NCBI GenBank assembly: GCA_964400125.1 | Contig: CAYNSR010000005.1 | Span: 144,130 to 208,129, forward strand | DNA length: 64,000 nt | Source: Micavibrio sp964400125 | Lineage (GTDB): Bacteria > Pseudomonadota > Alphaproteobacteria > Micavibrionales > Micavibrionaceae | Direction of reading: 5' to 3' | Shown here: positions 52,598 through 60,766 of the stretch, piece after piece | Numbering within the stretch: the first letter of the stretch is position 1 | Layout of the letters: every line of letters starts with the position of its first letter | Program-made: the position numbers and the translations under genes | The notes under the pieces: model-generated | What the model saw: only the letters and a program-made list of their open reading frames with translations | Told to the model about the DNA's origin: nothing | The model's database searches: none

Positions 52598-52626
52598 TTG
52601 ACCCGGAAATTCTCTATGATTACTGT
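52598..52626 (+). promoter_or_regulatory. Candidate tkt promoter fused to a repeat
   Basis: TTGACC (52598-52603), 17 bases and TACTGT (52621-52626). The -10 overlaps the first bases of the dispersed repeat at 52624-52697, so that hairpin would form the 5' leader of the tkt mRNA. Confidence 0.5.
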
Positions 52627-52697
52627 CATCCCGAGCGTAGCCGAGGGATCTGACGCACCCACATCTCAAGGATCCCTCGGCTACGCTCGGGATGACA
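52624..52697. repeat. Dispersed inverted repeat, family A, copy 2
   Basis: Perfect 27-base inverted arms (52624-52650 and 52671-52697), identical to copy 1 at 29072-29146 except for the terminal pair of bases, with a different loop. It ends 22 bases before the tkt ATG. Confidence 0.9.
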
Positions 52698-52719
52698 CTT
52701 TTTAGGAACCGGAGTTCAC

Positions 52720-54720
52720 ATGAGCCAATCTGCAGCAGCACAAAAAACCGCAACATCACCCGACCTCAAAACCATGGCCAACGCCATCCGGGCACTCGCC
52801 ATGGATGCTGTGGAAAAGGCCAATTCCGGCCATCCCGGCATGCCGATGGGCATGGCCGATGTAGCGACGGTGCTGTTTACAAAATTTATGAAATTCGACC
52901 ACGCCCACCCGGAATGGGCCGACCGCGACCGCTTTATCCTTTCCGCCGGGCATGGCTCGATGCTGCTTTATGCGCTCAACTATCTGCTCGGCTATGAAAA
53001 AATGACGCTGGATCAGCTTAAAAATTTCCGCCAGCTTCATTCCCTCACCCCCGGCCACCCGGAAGTCATGCCCTCCGCCGGGATCGAAACGACCACCGGA
53101 CCGCTGGGTCAGGGCATTTCCAACGCGCCGGGCTTTGCCCTTGCCGAACGTATTTTAAATGCGCGTTTTGGCAATGATCTGGTCAATCACTGGACCTATG
53201 TGATTGCCTCGGACGGGGATTTGATGGAAGGGATCAGCCATGAAGCCTGCGCCCTCGCCGGACACCTGAAACTCTCGAAAATCATTGTCATGTATGATGA
53301 TAACGGCATTTCGATTGATGGCCCGACGGCCCTGTCTTATTCCGACGATGTTACAAAACGTTTTGAATCCTATCACTGGGATGTGCAAAGCGTTGACGGG
53401 CATGACATGGCGGCGATTGAACGCGCCATTGCCCACGCCCAAACCACGGATCGGCCAAGCCTGATCCGCTGCAAAACGAAAATCGGCTACGGTGCGCCGA
53501 CCAAGGAAAACTCATCCTCCTCGCACGGTTCGCCTCTGGGCGCTGCGGAAATTGAAGGGGCCAGAAAAAATCTCGGCTGGAATCACGGGCCGTTTGAAAT
53601 CCCGGAAGATATCCTGAATGCATGGCGTATGGCCGGATGCCGCAACGCCGGAATTTACGAAGAATGGATGGCGCGCCTGCATAAATCCCCCCGGCATGAT
53701 GAATTTTTGGCCGCCATGCACGGTGATATCTCCAAAACCATCGCCCCCATCGTGCGCGACGTGAAAAAACAATTCGTCGCGGAAAACAAACCCGCCGCCA
53801 CGCGCAAGACCTCCGGTCAGGTGCTGGAAAAACTGGTCCCGGCGGTGAAGGAACTGATCGGCGGCTCCGCTGACCTGACGGGTTCGGTCCTGACGCAGGT
53901 CAAGGACATCGCCAATATCACCCCCGGTCATTATGACGGGCAATACATCCATTACGGCGTCCGCGAGCACGGCATGGCCGCCATCATGAACGGCATGGCG
54001 CTGCATGGCGGTTGCATCCCCTATTCCGGCACGTTCCTGTCGTTCAGCGATTATTGCCGCCCATCCATCCGCCTTGCCGCCCTGATGAAGCAGCGTGTTA
54101 TCCATGTCATGACGCATGATTCCATCGGTCTGGGCGAAGACGGCCCCACCCATCAGGCCGTGGAACATGTTGCGGCCCTCCGCGCCATCCCCAACACTTA
54201 CGTCTTCCGCCCCTGTGACGGCGTGGAAACAGCGGAATGCTGGGAACTGGCGCTGAACAAACACACCGCGCCGTCCATTCTCGCTTTGACGCGCCAGAAT
54301 TTGAAACCCTTGCGGACCACGCATACGGATGAAAACCTTTCGGCACGCGGCGCGTATATTCTGGCCGATGCGAAGGATGCCAAAGTCACCATCTTCGCCA
54401 CCGGCTCCGAAGTAGAAATCGCCATGGCCGCGAAAGAAAAACTCGATGCCGAAGGCACCCCGACCCGCGTCGTCTCCGTCCCGTGCATGGATTTGTTCAT
54501 GGAACAGGACAAGGACTATTTCATGTCCCTCGTGTGCAACGACACGGTAAAAGTTGCCGTCGAAGCCGCCATCCGCATGCCGTGGGACCGCATCATCGGC
54601 CCGCACGGGGTCTTTGTCGGCATACCCGGCTTCGGCGAATCCGCCCCGGCGGAAGTGTTGTACAAGCATTTCGGGATCACGGCGGAGGCCATTGTAGAAC
54701 GGGTAAAGGAAAAAGCTTGA
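52720..54720 (+). CDS. tkt: Transketolase
   Basis: 666 residues, full length. TPP-dependent two-carbon transfer in the pentose phosphate and Calvin-type pathways. TPP-binding ASDGDLMEGISHEA and YDDNGISIDG, N-terminal SAGHGSMLLYALNYL, the pyrimidine-domain THDSIGLGEDGPTHQ, and the C-terminal transketolase domain. Ribosome site GGAG six bases before the ATG. Confidence 0.98.
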   Translation: MSQSAAAQKTATSPDLKTMANAIRALAMDAVEKANSGHPGMPMGMADVATVLFTKFMKFDHAHPEWADRDRFILSAGHGSMLLYALNYLLGYEKMTLDQLKNFRQLHSLTPGHPEVMPSAGIETTTGPLGQGISNAPGFALAERILNARFGNDLVNHWTYVIASDGDLMEGISHEACALAGHLKLSKIIVMYDDNGISIDGPTALSYSDDVTKRFESYHWDVQSVDGHDMAAIERAIAHAQTTDRPSLIRCKTKIGYGAPTKENSSSSHGSPLGAAEIEGARKNLGWNHGPFEIPEDILNAWRMAGCRNAGIYEEWMARLHKSPRHDEFLAAMHGDISKTIAPIVRDVKKQFVAENKPAATRKTSGQVLEKLVPAVKELIGGSADLTGSVLTQVKDIANITPGHYDGQYIHYGVREHGMAAIMNGMALHGGCIPYSGTFLSFSDYCRPSIRLAALMKQRVIHVMTHDSIGLGEDGPTHQAVEHVAALRAIPNTYVFRPCDGVETAECWELALNKHTAPSILALTRQNLKPLRTTHTDENLSARGAYILADAKDAKVTIFATGSEVEIAMAAKEKLDAEGTPTRVVSVPCMDLFMEQDKDYFMSLVCNDTVKVAVEAAIRMPWDRIIGPHGVFVGIPGFGESAPAEVLYKHFGITAEAIVERVKEKA

Positions 54721-54784
54721 TTTCCGTAACATTATTTGTTAGAAGGGGAGTTGAATTTCTAGTGATAATTTGAAGGAGTGGTAA

Positions 54785-55219
54785 ATGATGCTGCGGATTA
54801 TGGATTTGGATCAGAGTGCATCTATGGATTCCTCTACGAAAGCCGAGCGCCTTGAAGCCATGAGGCTGATTTTGGACATTCTTGCTCCTGGATACGGATT
54901 CAGAAAAGGATTGTTTCCTGAAGGGTTTACAGAGTTTACATGCCTTTCAAAACCAAAGAGTGTCGGTCAATCCTGCGCGGAAGCAACCCGCGAATGCGTT
55001 GGATTCTTCAGTACCGCAGCAGCAGACCAAGCCCTGCGGGAGAACCTGTCGCGGGCTGTTGAGGAAGACATCAACGCTGTCCGCGCCGAAATAGGCCTGC
55101 CCTCCCTGCGCGCGGCGGCACGGGCAAAAGAGAATGCGCCCCCTGCTCCGCCATCTTTCCGCTCCAACGATGACATCATGGCGGCTGTGAGAAATACGGC
55201 GCGCGGATTTATTCCCTGA
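54785..55219 (+). CDS. Small hypothetical protein
   Basis: 144 residues, no signal or membrane segment. A strong ribosome site (AAGGAG, six bases before the ATG) supports expression. The first half contains scattered aromatics and two Cys; a Pro/Ala-rich stretch (ENAPPAPPSF) precedes a short C-terminal helix. The first 200 bases are AT-richer than tkt. Not recognised. Confidence 0.6.
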   Translation: MMLRIMDLDQSASMDSSTKAERLEAMRLILDILAPGYGFRKGLFPEGFTEFTCLSKPKSVGQSCAEATRECVGFFSTAAADQALRENLSRAVEEDINAVRAEIGLPSLRAAARAKENAPPAPPSFRSNDDIMAAVRNTARGFIP

Positions 55220-55378
55220 TTCCATATCCCCATGGTGTTGTCATCACCCGGTTTATCCGGGTGATCCATCCTTCCAATTCCGCAGATGTTTCAATGGATT
55301 GCCCGAACAAGCCCGATGCCCGCCTGCGCGGGTATGACGAGGTATAAGTGCTGGGTTTCTATTTCAAACGGCTCTATC

Positions 55379-55534
55379 AGGCTGCTGAAAAACCCTCTCC
55401 GTCGTCATCGCGGGGCCACACAGTGGCCGTGGCGATCCAGAAAAACGCTGGGAATTCACGATTTCTGGATTGCCGCCCCCGTTCAAGCCGGGAGCAGGCT
55501 TCCTCGCAATGACGAAATACGGGTTTTTCAGCGG
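55379..55534. repeat. Composite dispersed repeat with inverted ends
   Basis: Bounded by GCTGAAAAACCC (55384-55395) and its exact inverse GGGTTTTTCAGC (55521-55532). Inside are the pairs CGTCATCGCGG with its near-inverse CCTCGCAATGACG, and GGCGATCCAGAAA with TTTCTGGATTGCC. The left 18 bases recur at 30164-30181 after accA. Confidence 0.75.
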
Positions 55535-55614
55535 ACCACTACATCCCTCGGCTACGCCCGGAATAACAAAACAGGTGACCTGCCCCAAATTTTAAAAAAT
55601 TATGGAAATTTTTA

Positions 55615-55644
55615 TTGACAAAAACACAAGCCATACGCTATTGT
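55615..55644 (+). promoter_or_regulatory. Promoter of the lipoprotein pair
   Basis: Perfect TTGACA (55615-55620), an 18-base spacer and TATTGT (55639-55644); the surrounding DNA is AT-rich. A start near 55651 would give a leader of about 46 bases. Confidence 0.55.
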
Positions 55645-55659
55645 CTCGGTAGTTTCCGC

Positions 55660-55675
55660 TTAACAAAAGATTAAC
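55660..55675. promoter_or_regulatory. ctrA box: Candidate CtrA-binding box
   Basis: TTAA (55660-55663), seven bases, TTAAC (55671-55675): a perfect match to the alphaproteobacterial CtrA consensus TTAA-N7-TTAAC. It lies just downstream of the predicted transcription start, a position more consistent with repression than activation. Confidence 0.5.
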
Positions 55676-55696
55676 AACTGTAATGAGGGTGTAAAA

Positions 55697-56251
55697 ATGT
55701 CAAATATCGTAGAATCCTTGAAAAAAATCACCGCCGCAACAGCGCTCGCTTGCGCCGCAGCAGGATGTGTTACCGTTCCCGGTGCCGGAATCGGCGGCTA
55801 CGGCAACACGCAAGCCCGCCCCGCAGCACCAAGCCCCGAGCAAATGACGCGACAAAGAGCCGCCTACGCCGCTGCCGAATCCGCAAGGGACTGCAACACT
55901 CTCGCCAGCAACAGGGACCTGAGCGAATATCCTTCCAGCAACGCGGCCTTCGTACGCAATAACCATATCGGTTGCAAATTCGTCATTGACCCAGCCGGTC
56001 GCCATGCACTGGTTCAGACCTTTGATTTCTCCGTCAAGGACAGATCGGGTCGCGCTCCTCAGGAATTGCAATACGCCTCCCAGCTTGATTCCGCATCAAG
56101 GCTGCAAACTCGTACCGACCAGTACGAAGCAAGACGCGGCGGCACAAGCGCGAGCGGTATCGGCGGCATCATACAGAACACGCAAACCGGAATCGGAGCG
56201 ATCCAGCAAATCCAGAATCTTGGAACCCAGATCAGAAACCTCGGACGATAA
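55697..56251 (+). CDS. Predicted lipoprotein, unknown
   Basis: 184 residues. Signal sequence with lipobox AAGC (lipidated Cys23), then a Gly-rich stretch (VPGAGIGGYGNTQARP), a middle segment with two Cys (RDCNTLASN, HIGCKFVID) that could form a disulfide, and a C-terminal repetitive helical tail (GGIIQNTQTGIGAIQQIQNL). Own promoter and a possible CtrA box upstream. It is followed by a second lipoprotein gene after 33 bases. Confidence 0.7.
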   Translation: MSNIVESLKKITAATALACAAAGCVTVPGAGIGGYGNTQARPAAPSPEQMTRQRAAYAAAESARDCNTLASNRDLSEYPSSNAAFVRNNHIGCKFVIDPAGRHALVQTFDFSVKDRSGRAPQELQYASQLDSASRLQTRTDQYEARRGGTSASGIGGIIQNTQTGIGAIQQIQNLGTQIRNLGR

Positions 56252-56284
56252 AACACGCAAGCCCCATTCCTACAGGAGTTAAAA

Positions 56285-56692
56285 ATGATGATGGACATGT
56301 TCAATAGCGGCACGAAACGCGCCCTCGCTACGGCGGCACTGGCGCTGACGACCGTGTTTTCTACAGGCTGTGCCACGCCCGGCGCAACGACAGTCGGCGG
56401 TGCCATTGCCGGCGGCGCCATCGGGAACGAAGTTGGCGGCAAACTCGGTGCAGTTCTGGGCATCATCGCTGGAGCGGCAGCTGGAAGCTTTGCGGAACCC
56501 GACTGCACAACCACCGTGCAAAGCTCACAAACCCGAAGCGTTAATGGAAACAGTGTCGGCACCTGGCGTGGCAATGAAAAAATGGATACAGAATGTAACT
56601 ACAGCGGAAATACAGTGCCAGGAAGTTTCAATGCCCCTTCGCATCTCCAGCATATGCAGGGCAATGGTAATTCAAACTTCCGCCCGTACTGA
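56285..56692 (+). CDS. Glycine-zipper lipoprotein
   Basis: 135 residues. Lipobox STGC, then a glycine-zipper membrane-interacting region (VGGAIAGGAIGNEVGGKLGA, followed by LGIIAGAAAGS), as in outer-membrane SlyB/OmpA-associated small lipoproteins. The polar C-terminus holds two Cys (PDCTTT, TECNYS). An AGGAGTT ribosome site lies about six bases before the ATG. Probably co-transcribed with the preceding lipoprotein and ended by the terminator at 56721. Confidence 0.75.
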   Translation: MMMDMFNSGTKRALATAALALTTVFSTGCATPGATTVGGAIAGGAIGNEVGGKLGAVLGIIAGAAAGSFAEPDCTTTVQSSQTRSVNGNSVGTWRGNEKMDTECNYSGNTVPGSFNAPSHLQHMQGNGNSNFRPY

Positions 56693-56720
56693 TTTAAAAA
56701 AACTGGAACGACAACGACAA

Positions 56721-56757
56721 AAACGCCGGGCGATCACCCTCTCGGCGTTTTTCTTTT
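56721..56757 (+). terminator. Intrinsic terminator of the lipoprotein pair
   Basis: Arms AAACGCCG and CGGCGTTT around a 14-base loop, then TTCTTTTCC. Confidence 0.8.
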
Positions 56758-56767
56758 CCACGCACTA

Positions 56768-58225
56768 ATGACAATCTCAAAAACATCCTTTACTCTCTCT
56801 GCCATGAAACTGGCTTCGAAACTGCGCTTTATCCTGCTCGTCTCCACCCTCGTTCTGGCGGGCGCTGCGGCGTTCTACATCTTCCAGCCCATACTGGCGC
56901 AGATGGGCATGACATCTCTCCTGCGTGAGGCCGGATTTAAACAGGCCCGTATCGAACGGACAGAACGTATCCCCGGTGGCTACGCCTTTTTGCGTATCAA
57001 TCTCGACGGCAATGAATTCAGTACCATCGAACGCATGACCCTGCAGGCAAAAACCCTGACCGTTGAAAAACCCGTCCTGACCGGTGAATGGAAACAGTTG
57101 AAATCCCCCGATATCGCGGGCTGGTCTGACCGCCCGCGTCTTTCGTCCCTGCTCGGCAAAATTTCCGCCCGCAAGATCGAAACGGTTACGCTAAACGGCG
57201 GCCAGCTTGACGTTTCGCTTCCATGGGTTGGCCTGATCCGGATGGAGGCCAAGGGCATGGCGACGCTTCTGCCCGATGGTGCCGTCCGCTTGCAATCGAC
57301 ACTGTGGAGCGTGCAGAAAAAACTGAAAACCCAGATGACCCTCAGCGGTGAACTCACCCAAGGCGGCCACGCATCGCTTGATATCGAGGTCACAGAAGGC
57401 AAAATCGACCTGCCGAATTTCAACGCCGGACGCATCGGCGGATGGGTCATCCTCAACCGCGACCGCGCCGGAAAACCGTGGGACGTCAGCGGGCAAATCA
57501 TGGCCGGAACCGCCGCCATCTGGAATGTCCGGCTCAACGCGCTGATCCTCTCGGCGCAGGGCAACACCGATGAATCCGCGCTCACGCTACAGGCCAGCGG
57601 CACTGATCCCGCCGCCACGCCGCTTGCCGTCGATATGAATTTGCGCCGCAACGGCGAAGACAACATCGCCGCGACCTTCCGCGCCGATTCACTGGGCGAA
57701 AAACGCCCCGGTGCCGTTTTCATCTATGATTCACGCGGCCAGACCATTGAATCGCTGTTCAACGCCGGAAATATCGGCATTGCCGATCTGGGCGGGAATG
57801 TCTGGATGAAGGGGGCCCTCCGCCGCAAGGGCGACAGCGCCGAAATCGACCTTCAGGAAGTCCGCCTGCAACCGCTGGCCGATGCCTTCGGCATGCTTGA
57901 CCTGACCATCGACGGGTCCATGACCGGGCTGCTGCCGCTGGGCCGCAACGCGGATGGTAAACTGGTTATTCAACAAGGTCTGCTGCGCTCCGCGGTTCCA
58001 GGACGCCTCGCCCTCGCGGGGGACAATCTGCCGCCGCCCTTGACCGCAAACCGCGACGATGCCGCAAAAGTCCTCAACGCCTTTCTCTACGAAAAAATAG
58101 AACTTCTGGTCGACGGCATTCCCTTCCACGCCCTCAGCGCCGATATTTCCGTGACCGGAAAATCCGCAACCGAAAAAGACGCCAAACCAACACTGGTGAC
58201 CTTGCATACCGGGCAGGATAGATAA
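56768..58225 (+). CDS. AsmA/YdbH-like envelope protein
   Basis: 485 residues. One N-terminal helix (LRFILLVSTLVLAGAAAFYIF), then a long beta-rich periplasmic body with repeated short strands (TLNGGQLDVSLPWVGLIRME, TLSGELTQGGHASLDIEV). The C-terminus (LRSAVPGRLALAGDNLPPPL, VLNAFLYEKIELLVDGIPFH) resembles the YdbH end. This suggests a lipid-transport or assembly factor of the AsmA group, but the match is by eye only. The start may be the second ATG at 56804. It is shorter than typical YdbH proteins. Confidence 0.55.
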   Translation: MTISKTSFTLSAMKLASKLRFILLVSTLVLAGAAAFYIFQPILAQMGMTSLLREAGFKQARIERTERIPGGYAFLRINLDGNEFSTIERMTLQAKTLTVEKPVLTGEWKQLKSPDIAGWSDRPRLSSLLGKISARKIETVTLNGGQLDVSLPWVGLIRMEAKGMATLLPDGAVRLQSTLWSVQKKLKTQMTLSGELTQGGHASLDIEVTEGKIDLPNFNAGRIGGWVILNRDRAGKPWDVSGQIMAGTAAIWNVRLNALILSAQGNTDESALTLQASGTDPAATPLAVDMNLRRNGEDNIAATFRADSLGEKRPGAVFIYDSRGQTIESLFNAGNIGIADLGGNVWMKGALRRKGDSAEIDLQEVRLQPLADAFGMLDLTIDGSMTGLLPLGRNADGKLVIQQGLLRSAVPGRLALAGDNLPPPLTANRDDAAKVLNAFLYEKIELLVDGIPFHALSADISVTGKSATEKDAKPTLVTLHTGQDR

Positions 58226-58267
58226 TTTTTTGGGGTCAAAACCTGTTGCTGTTGCAATTAAGAATCA

Positions 58268-58333
58268 TCCATCCTCGTCATTCCGGCGCAGGCCGGAATC
58301 CATGGGCCCGGGCCTGCGCTAGGGTGACGGTCG
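58268..58333. repeat. Dispersed repeat, family B
   Basis: Contains the hairpin ATTCCGGCGCAGGCCGGAAT followed by CATGGGCCCGGGCCTGCGC and GGTGACGGTCG. Related fragments occur near 30191, 34307, 51869 and 55330. It sits between the convergent YdbH-like and lptD genes; the 193-base gap holds nothing else recognisable. Confidence 0.6.
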
Positions 58334-58418
58334 TATGTAAGTAAGTAAAAATATTTTAACTACCTATACACCAGTTTTGTTATCCGCGGACAAGCCGGGT
58401 GATGACGGAGAAAAATAT

Positions 58419-60668
58419 TTACGGCCCCGGCGGTGCGGCGGCCTCATCATCGTCGCGATCATCTGATGCCAGTGAAATCCCCGACGTCGAAAACTCCCCG
58501 ATATTGCGGAAGCCCATGCGGAACATGATTTCTGTGCTGCTTTCACCCGAAGAATCCCGTGCCAGATTACGCTCGAGCGTTCCTGAAAACGTCAGGCACT
58601 GGCCCGTATAATCCAGCCCCAGATCGGCCTTGCGCATGCCGGGATCGTCCCCGAGGTCCTGCGTGATGGACGACCGCACCCGCCACGCATCGGTGGCCCT
58701 GTACGATACCCCCGCCTGTATCTGCTCCCGCGTCTCGTCCTGATTTGTTCCCTCCAGCGACCGCGCATAAAGGTAACGGCTGGCCAGTTCCACGCGACCG
58801 GCAGTAACATGGGCCTCGACCTCATGCCTGCGCGACGACAAATCATGCTCGTCCAGTTGGAAACGGTAATCCAGCGAAAATCTGTTTTTGTACGATGCTG
58901 TAATCTGGCCGACCAGATCCGATTTTTTTTCCGCCAGTCCCGACCCGCCGGGGAAAGGATTATCATCGCCAAGACTGTCAAAACGGTGTGACTGGCCGAC
59001 GAAAATCTCAGCCCTGCTGCCCTCGTGCCCATGCACCCCGGTTCGGATTCCGTAGGTGGCGCGGCTGTTATCTTCGATGCGGTCCAGGCCCGGAAAACGA
59101 TTGGCCTCAAACAGGTTGCTGGCATCGACCTGCACATCCTGACTGTCTTCGTTGGGGATATTCCCCGTTTCGGCATGAATCGACGGTGCCAGAGTCAGCG
59201 CCGCAATCGGCTCGATCACGATATCGGCTTTTTCCAAGGGTTTGACGAGCGGATAGGAAGACACCATATGCGCCTGCGCAAAACCGCGCACCTCGCTGCC
59301 GTCGCCGCTGCGTCCGGAACCCGCCGGGGCGACGTCGCGATCATGCGTGTAATACACATCGCCGCGCGCCTTGAGATCGACCGTGTTCACTAACCCGAAA
59401 TCTGAAACCAGACGGCGCTGCCACCCGGCCTGCCCTACCATCCGGGTCATATCCTGCCCCCCCGCTTCCCGGCGCAGGTTCAGCGCTGAAAAATCAAGCC
59501 CCCAGCGCCCGCCGAGCGTCTGCCCCGGATCACCCAGAAAACTGGCATTCACCTCGGGAAAAATATCGGGCTGGTCGGTGCGTTCCGTGGCGATACGCAA
59601 ATCCTGAAAGGCTAAAACGCGGCTCACCGCATAATTGCGCCCGGAAAACCGCTCAAGGAAAATTTCATTCTCCAAAACGTCCTTGTTGCTGAAATCATAC
59701 TGACGCAGATACTGGTCATCAGACGCAATCTCCAGCTCCATACCGGCGCGCCATTGGTCGTCAATATTCCACAACCCTTCCGCAAACATATGCCCGCGCC
59801 ATTCATCATCCTGCCTGACATCCGTTTCACCGACATCATCGGTACGGCTGGAACGGGTCACGCTGCCGCTGGTCTCCAGACTGGCATTTTCAAAACGGTG
59901 GCGGTATTCGCCGGAAAGCAACGGGCCGTGCTGGGTCATCGCTGTCACGCCCAATGTCGCATCGTAATGCGGGGACAGCGCAAAATAATAACTGTTGGTC
60001 AGCATCAGGCCGAGATCACTGTCATATCCGACACTGGGGGTCAGAAATCCGCTTTTTTGTTTTACCGTGCCGTCCGGATGTGAAAAATAGGGTGTATACA
60101 ATACCGGAACCCCCCACAATTCCATGCGTGCATCGTGGTAACTAATGCGCTGCAAGTCCTGATCGTGATGAACTTCCCCCGCCAGAATCTGCCATGCGGG
60201 GTCGGCACCCGGATCGTTCTTGCATGGTTCGCACGGGGTATAGCCCGCATCGGTCATAGTCGTTTTCGTGCCCGCCTTGCGTTCACCCTCTTTCGCCCAG
60301 AATCTGCTGCCGTCGGCCATGGTTGCCTTCAGGGCTTTGACATACCCGTCGCGCATCTGGTCGGTGAACGCCACCTCTTCCGCGAAATAAACATCGCCCG
60401 TCGTCTCCAGCAAGACGACATTGCCGCGTGCGGTCACGGCGTCCTGATCGACGCTGTAAACGATCTCGTCCGCTTTCAGAATACGCCCGCCCTGCGACAA
60501 CTCGACATTGCCGCGTGCGGTTACCGTATTGGTTGCATCATCGTGTTGCAGGGAATCGGCAGAAAAATCGACCGGGACGGAAGCATCCTGCGCCATAGCC
60601 GGACAGGCCGCCGACAACAAAGCGGTCGCAGCCATTCCCATCATCAGGAAGGAAAATTGAAAACGCAT
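58419..60668 (-). CDS. lptD: LPS-assembly protein LptD
   Basis: 749 residues. Outer-membrane barrel that inserts lipopolysaccharide. Signal peptide (to about residue 26, PAMAQ), an OstA beta-jellyroll domain (about 33-125, ADSLQHDDATNTVTARGNVE) and a long barrel with alternating aromatic strands. A close Cys pair (CEPC, 146/149) follows the jellyroll; the C-terminal cysteines of enterobacterial LptD are absent, as in other Alphaproteobacteria. A separate lptM-like gene is present at 4.6 kb. Convergent with the YdbH-like gene. Confidence 0.95.
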   Translation of the reverse strand: MRFQFSFLMMGMAATALLSAACPAMAQDASVPVDFSADSLQHDDATNTVTARGNVELSQGGRILKADEIVYSVDQDAVTARGNVVLLETTGDVYFAEEVAFTDQMRDGYVKALKATMADGSRFWAKEGERKAGTKTTMTDAGYTPCEPCKNDPGADPAWQILAGEVHHDQDLQRISYHDARMELWGVPVLYTPYFSHPDGTVKQKSGFLTPSVGYDSDLGLMLTNSYYFALSPHYDATLGVTAMTQHGPLLSGEYRHRFENASLETSGSVTRSSRTDDVGETDVRQDDEWRGHMFAEGLWNIDDQWRAGMELEIASDDQYLRQYDFSNKDVLENEIFLERFSGRNYAVSRVLAFQDLRIATERTDQPDIFPEVNASFLGDPGQTLGGRWGLDFSALNLRREAGGQDMTRMVGQAGWQRRLVSDFGLVNTVDLKARGDVYYTHDRDVAPAGSGRSGDGSEVRGFAQAHMVSSYPLVKPLEKADIVIEPIAALTLAPSIHAETGNIPNEDSQDVQVDASNLFEANRFPGLDRIEDNSRATYGIRTGVHGHEGSRAEIFVGQSHRFDSLGDDNPFPGGSGLAEKKSDLVGQITASYKNRFSLDYRFQLDEHDLSSRRHEVEAHVTAGRVELASRYLYARSLEGTNQDETREQIQAGVSYRATDAWRVRSSITQDLGDDPGMRKADLGLDYTGQCLTFSGTLERNLARDSSGESSTEIMFRMGFRNIGEFSTSGISLASDDRDDDEAAAPPGP

Positions 60669-60766
60669 GAATACTGACCCCCAAAGGATCAGTTATTCTT
60701 GAAAATCAGGGGATTAAAGTCAATCCAGCCCCGGCAATAACCCCCGGATATCTGGAACGAAACGGC

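Larger units (their letters stand above)
55220..55696. other. Gene-free stretch of dispersed repeats and a regulatory region
   Basis: No gene is visible. 55238-55340 holds sequences of the type CATCACCCGG..CCGGGTGATCC and CGCCTGCGCGGGTATGACGA, remnants of dispersed repeats also seen near 58270 and 63875. 55379-55534 is a structured repeat listed separately. 55615-55675 is the promoter and CtrA-type box of the lipoprotein pair. Confidence 0.75.
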
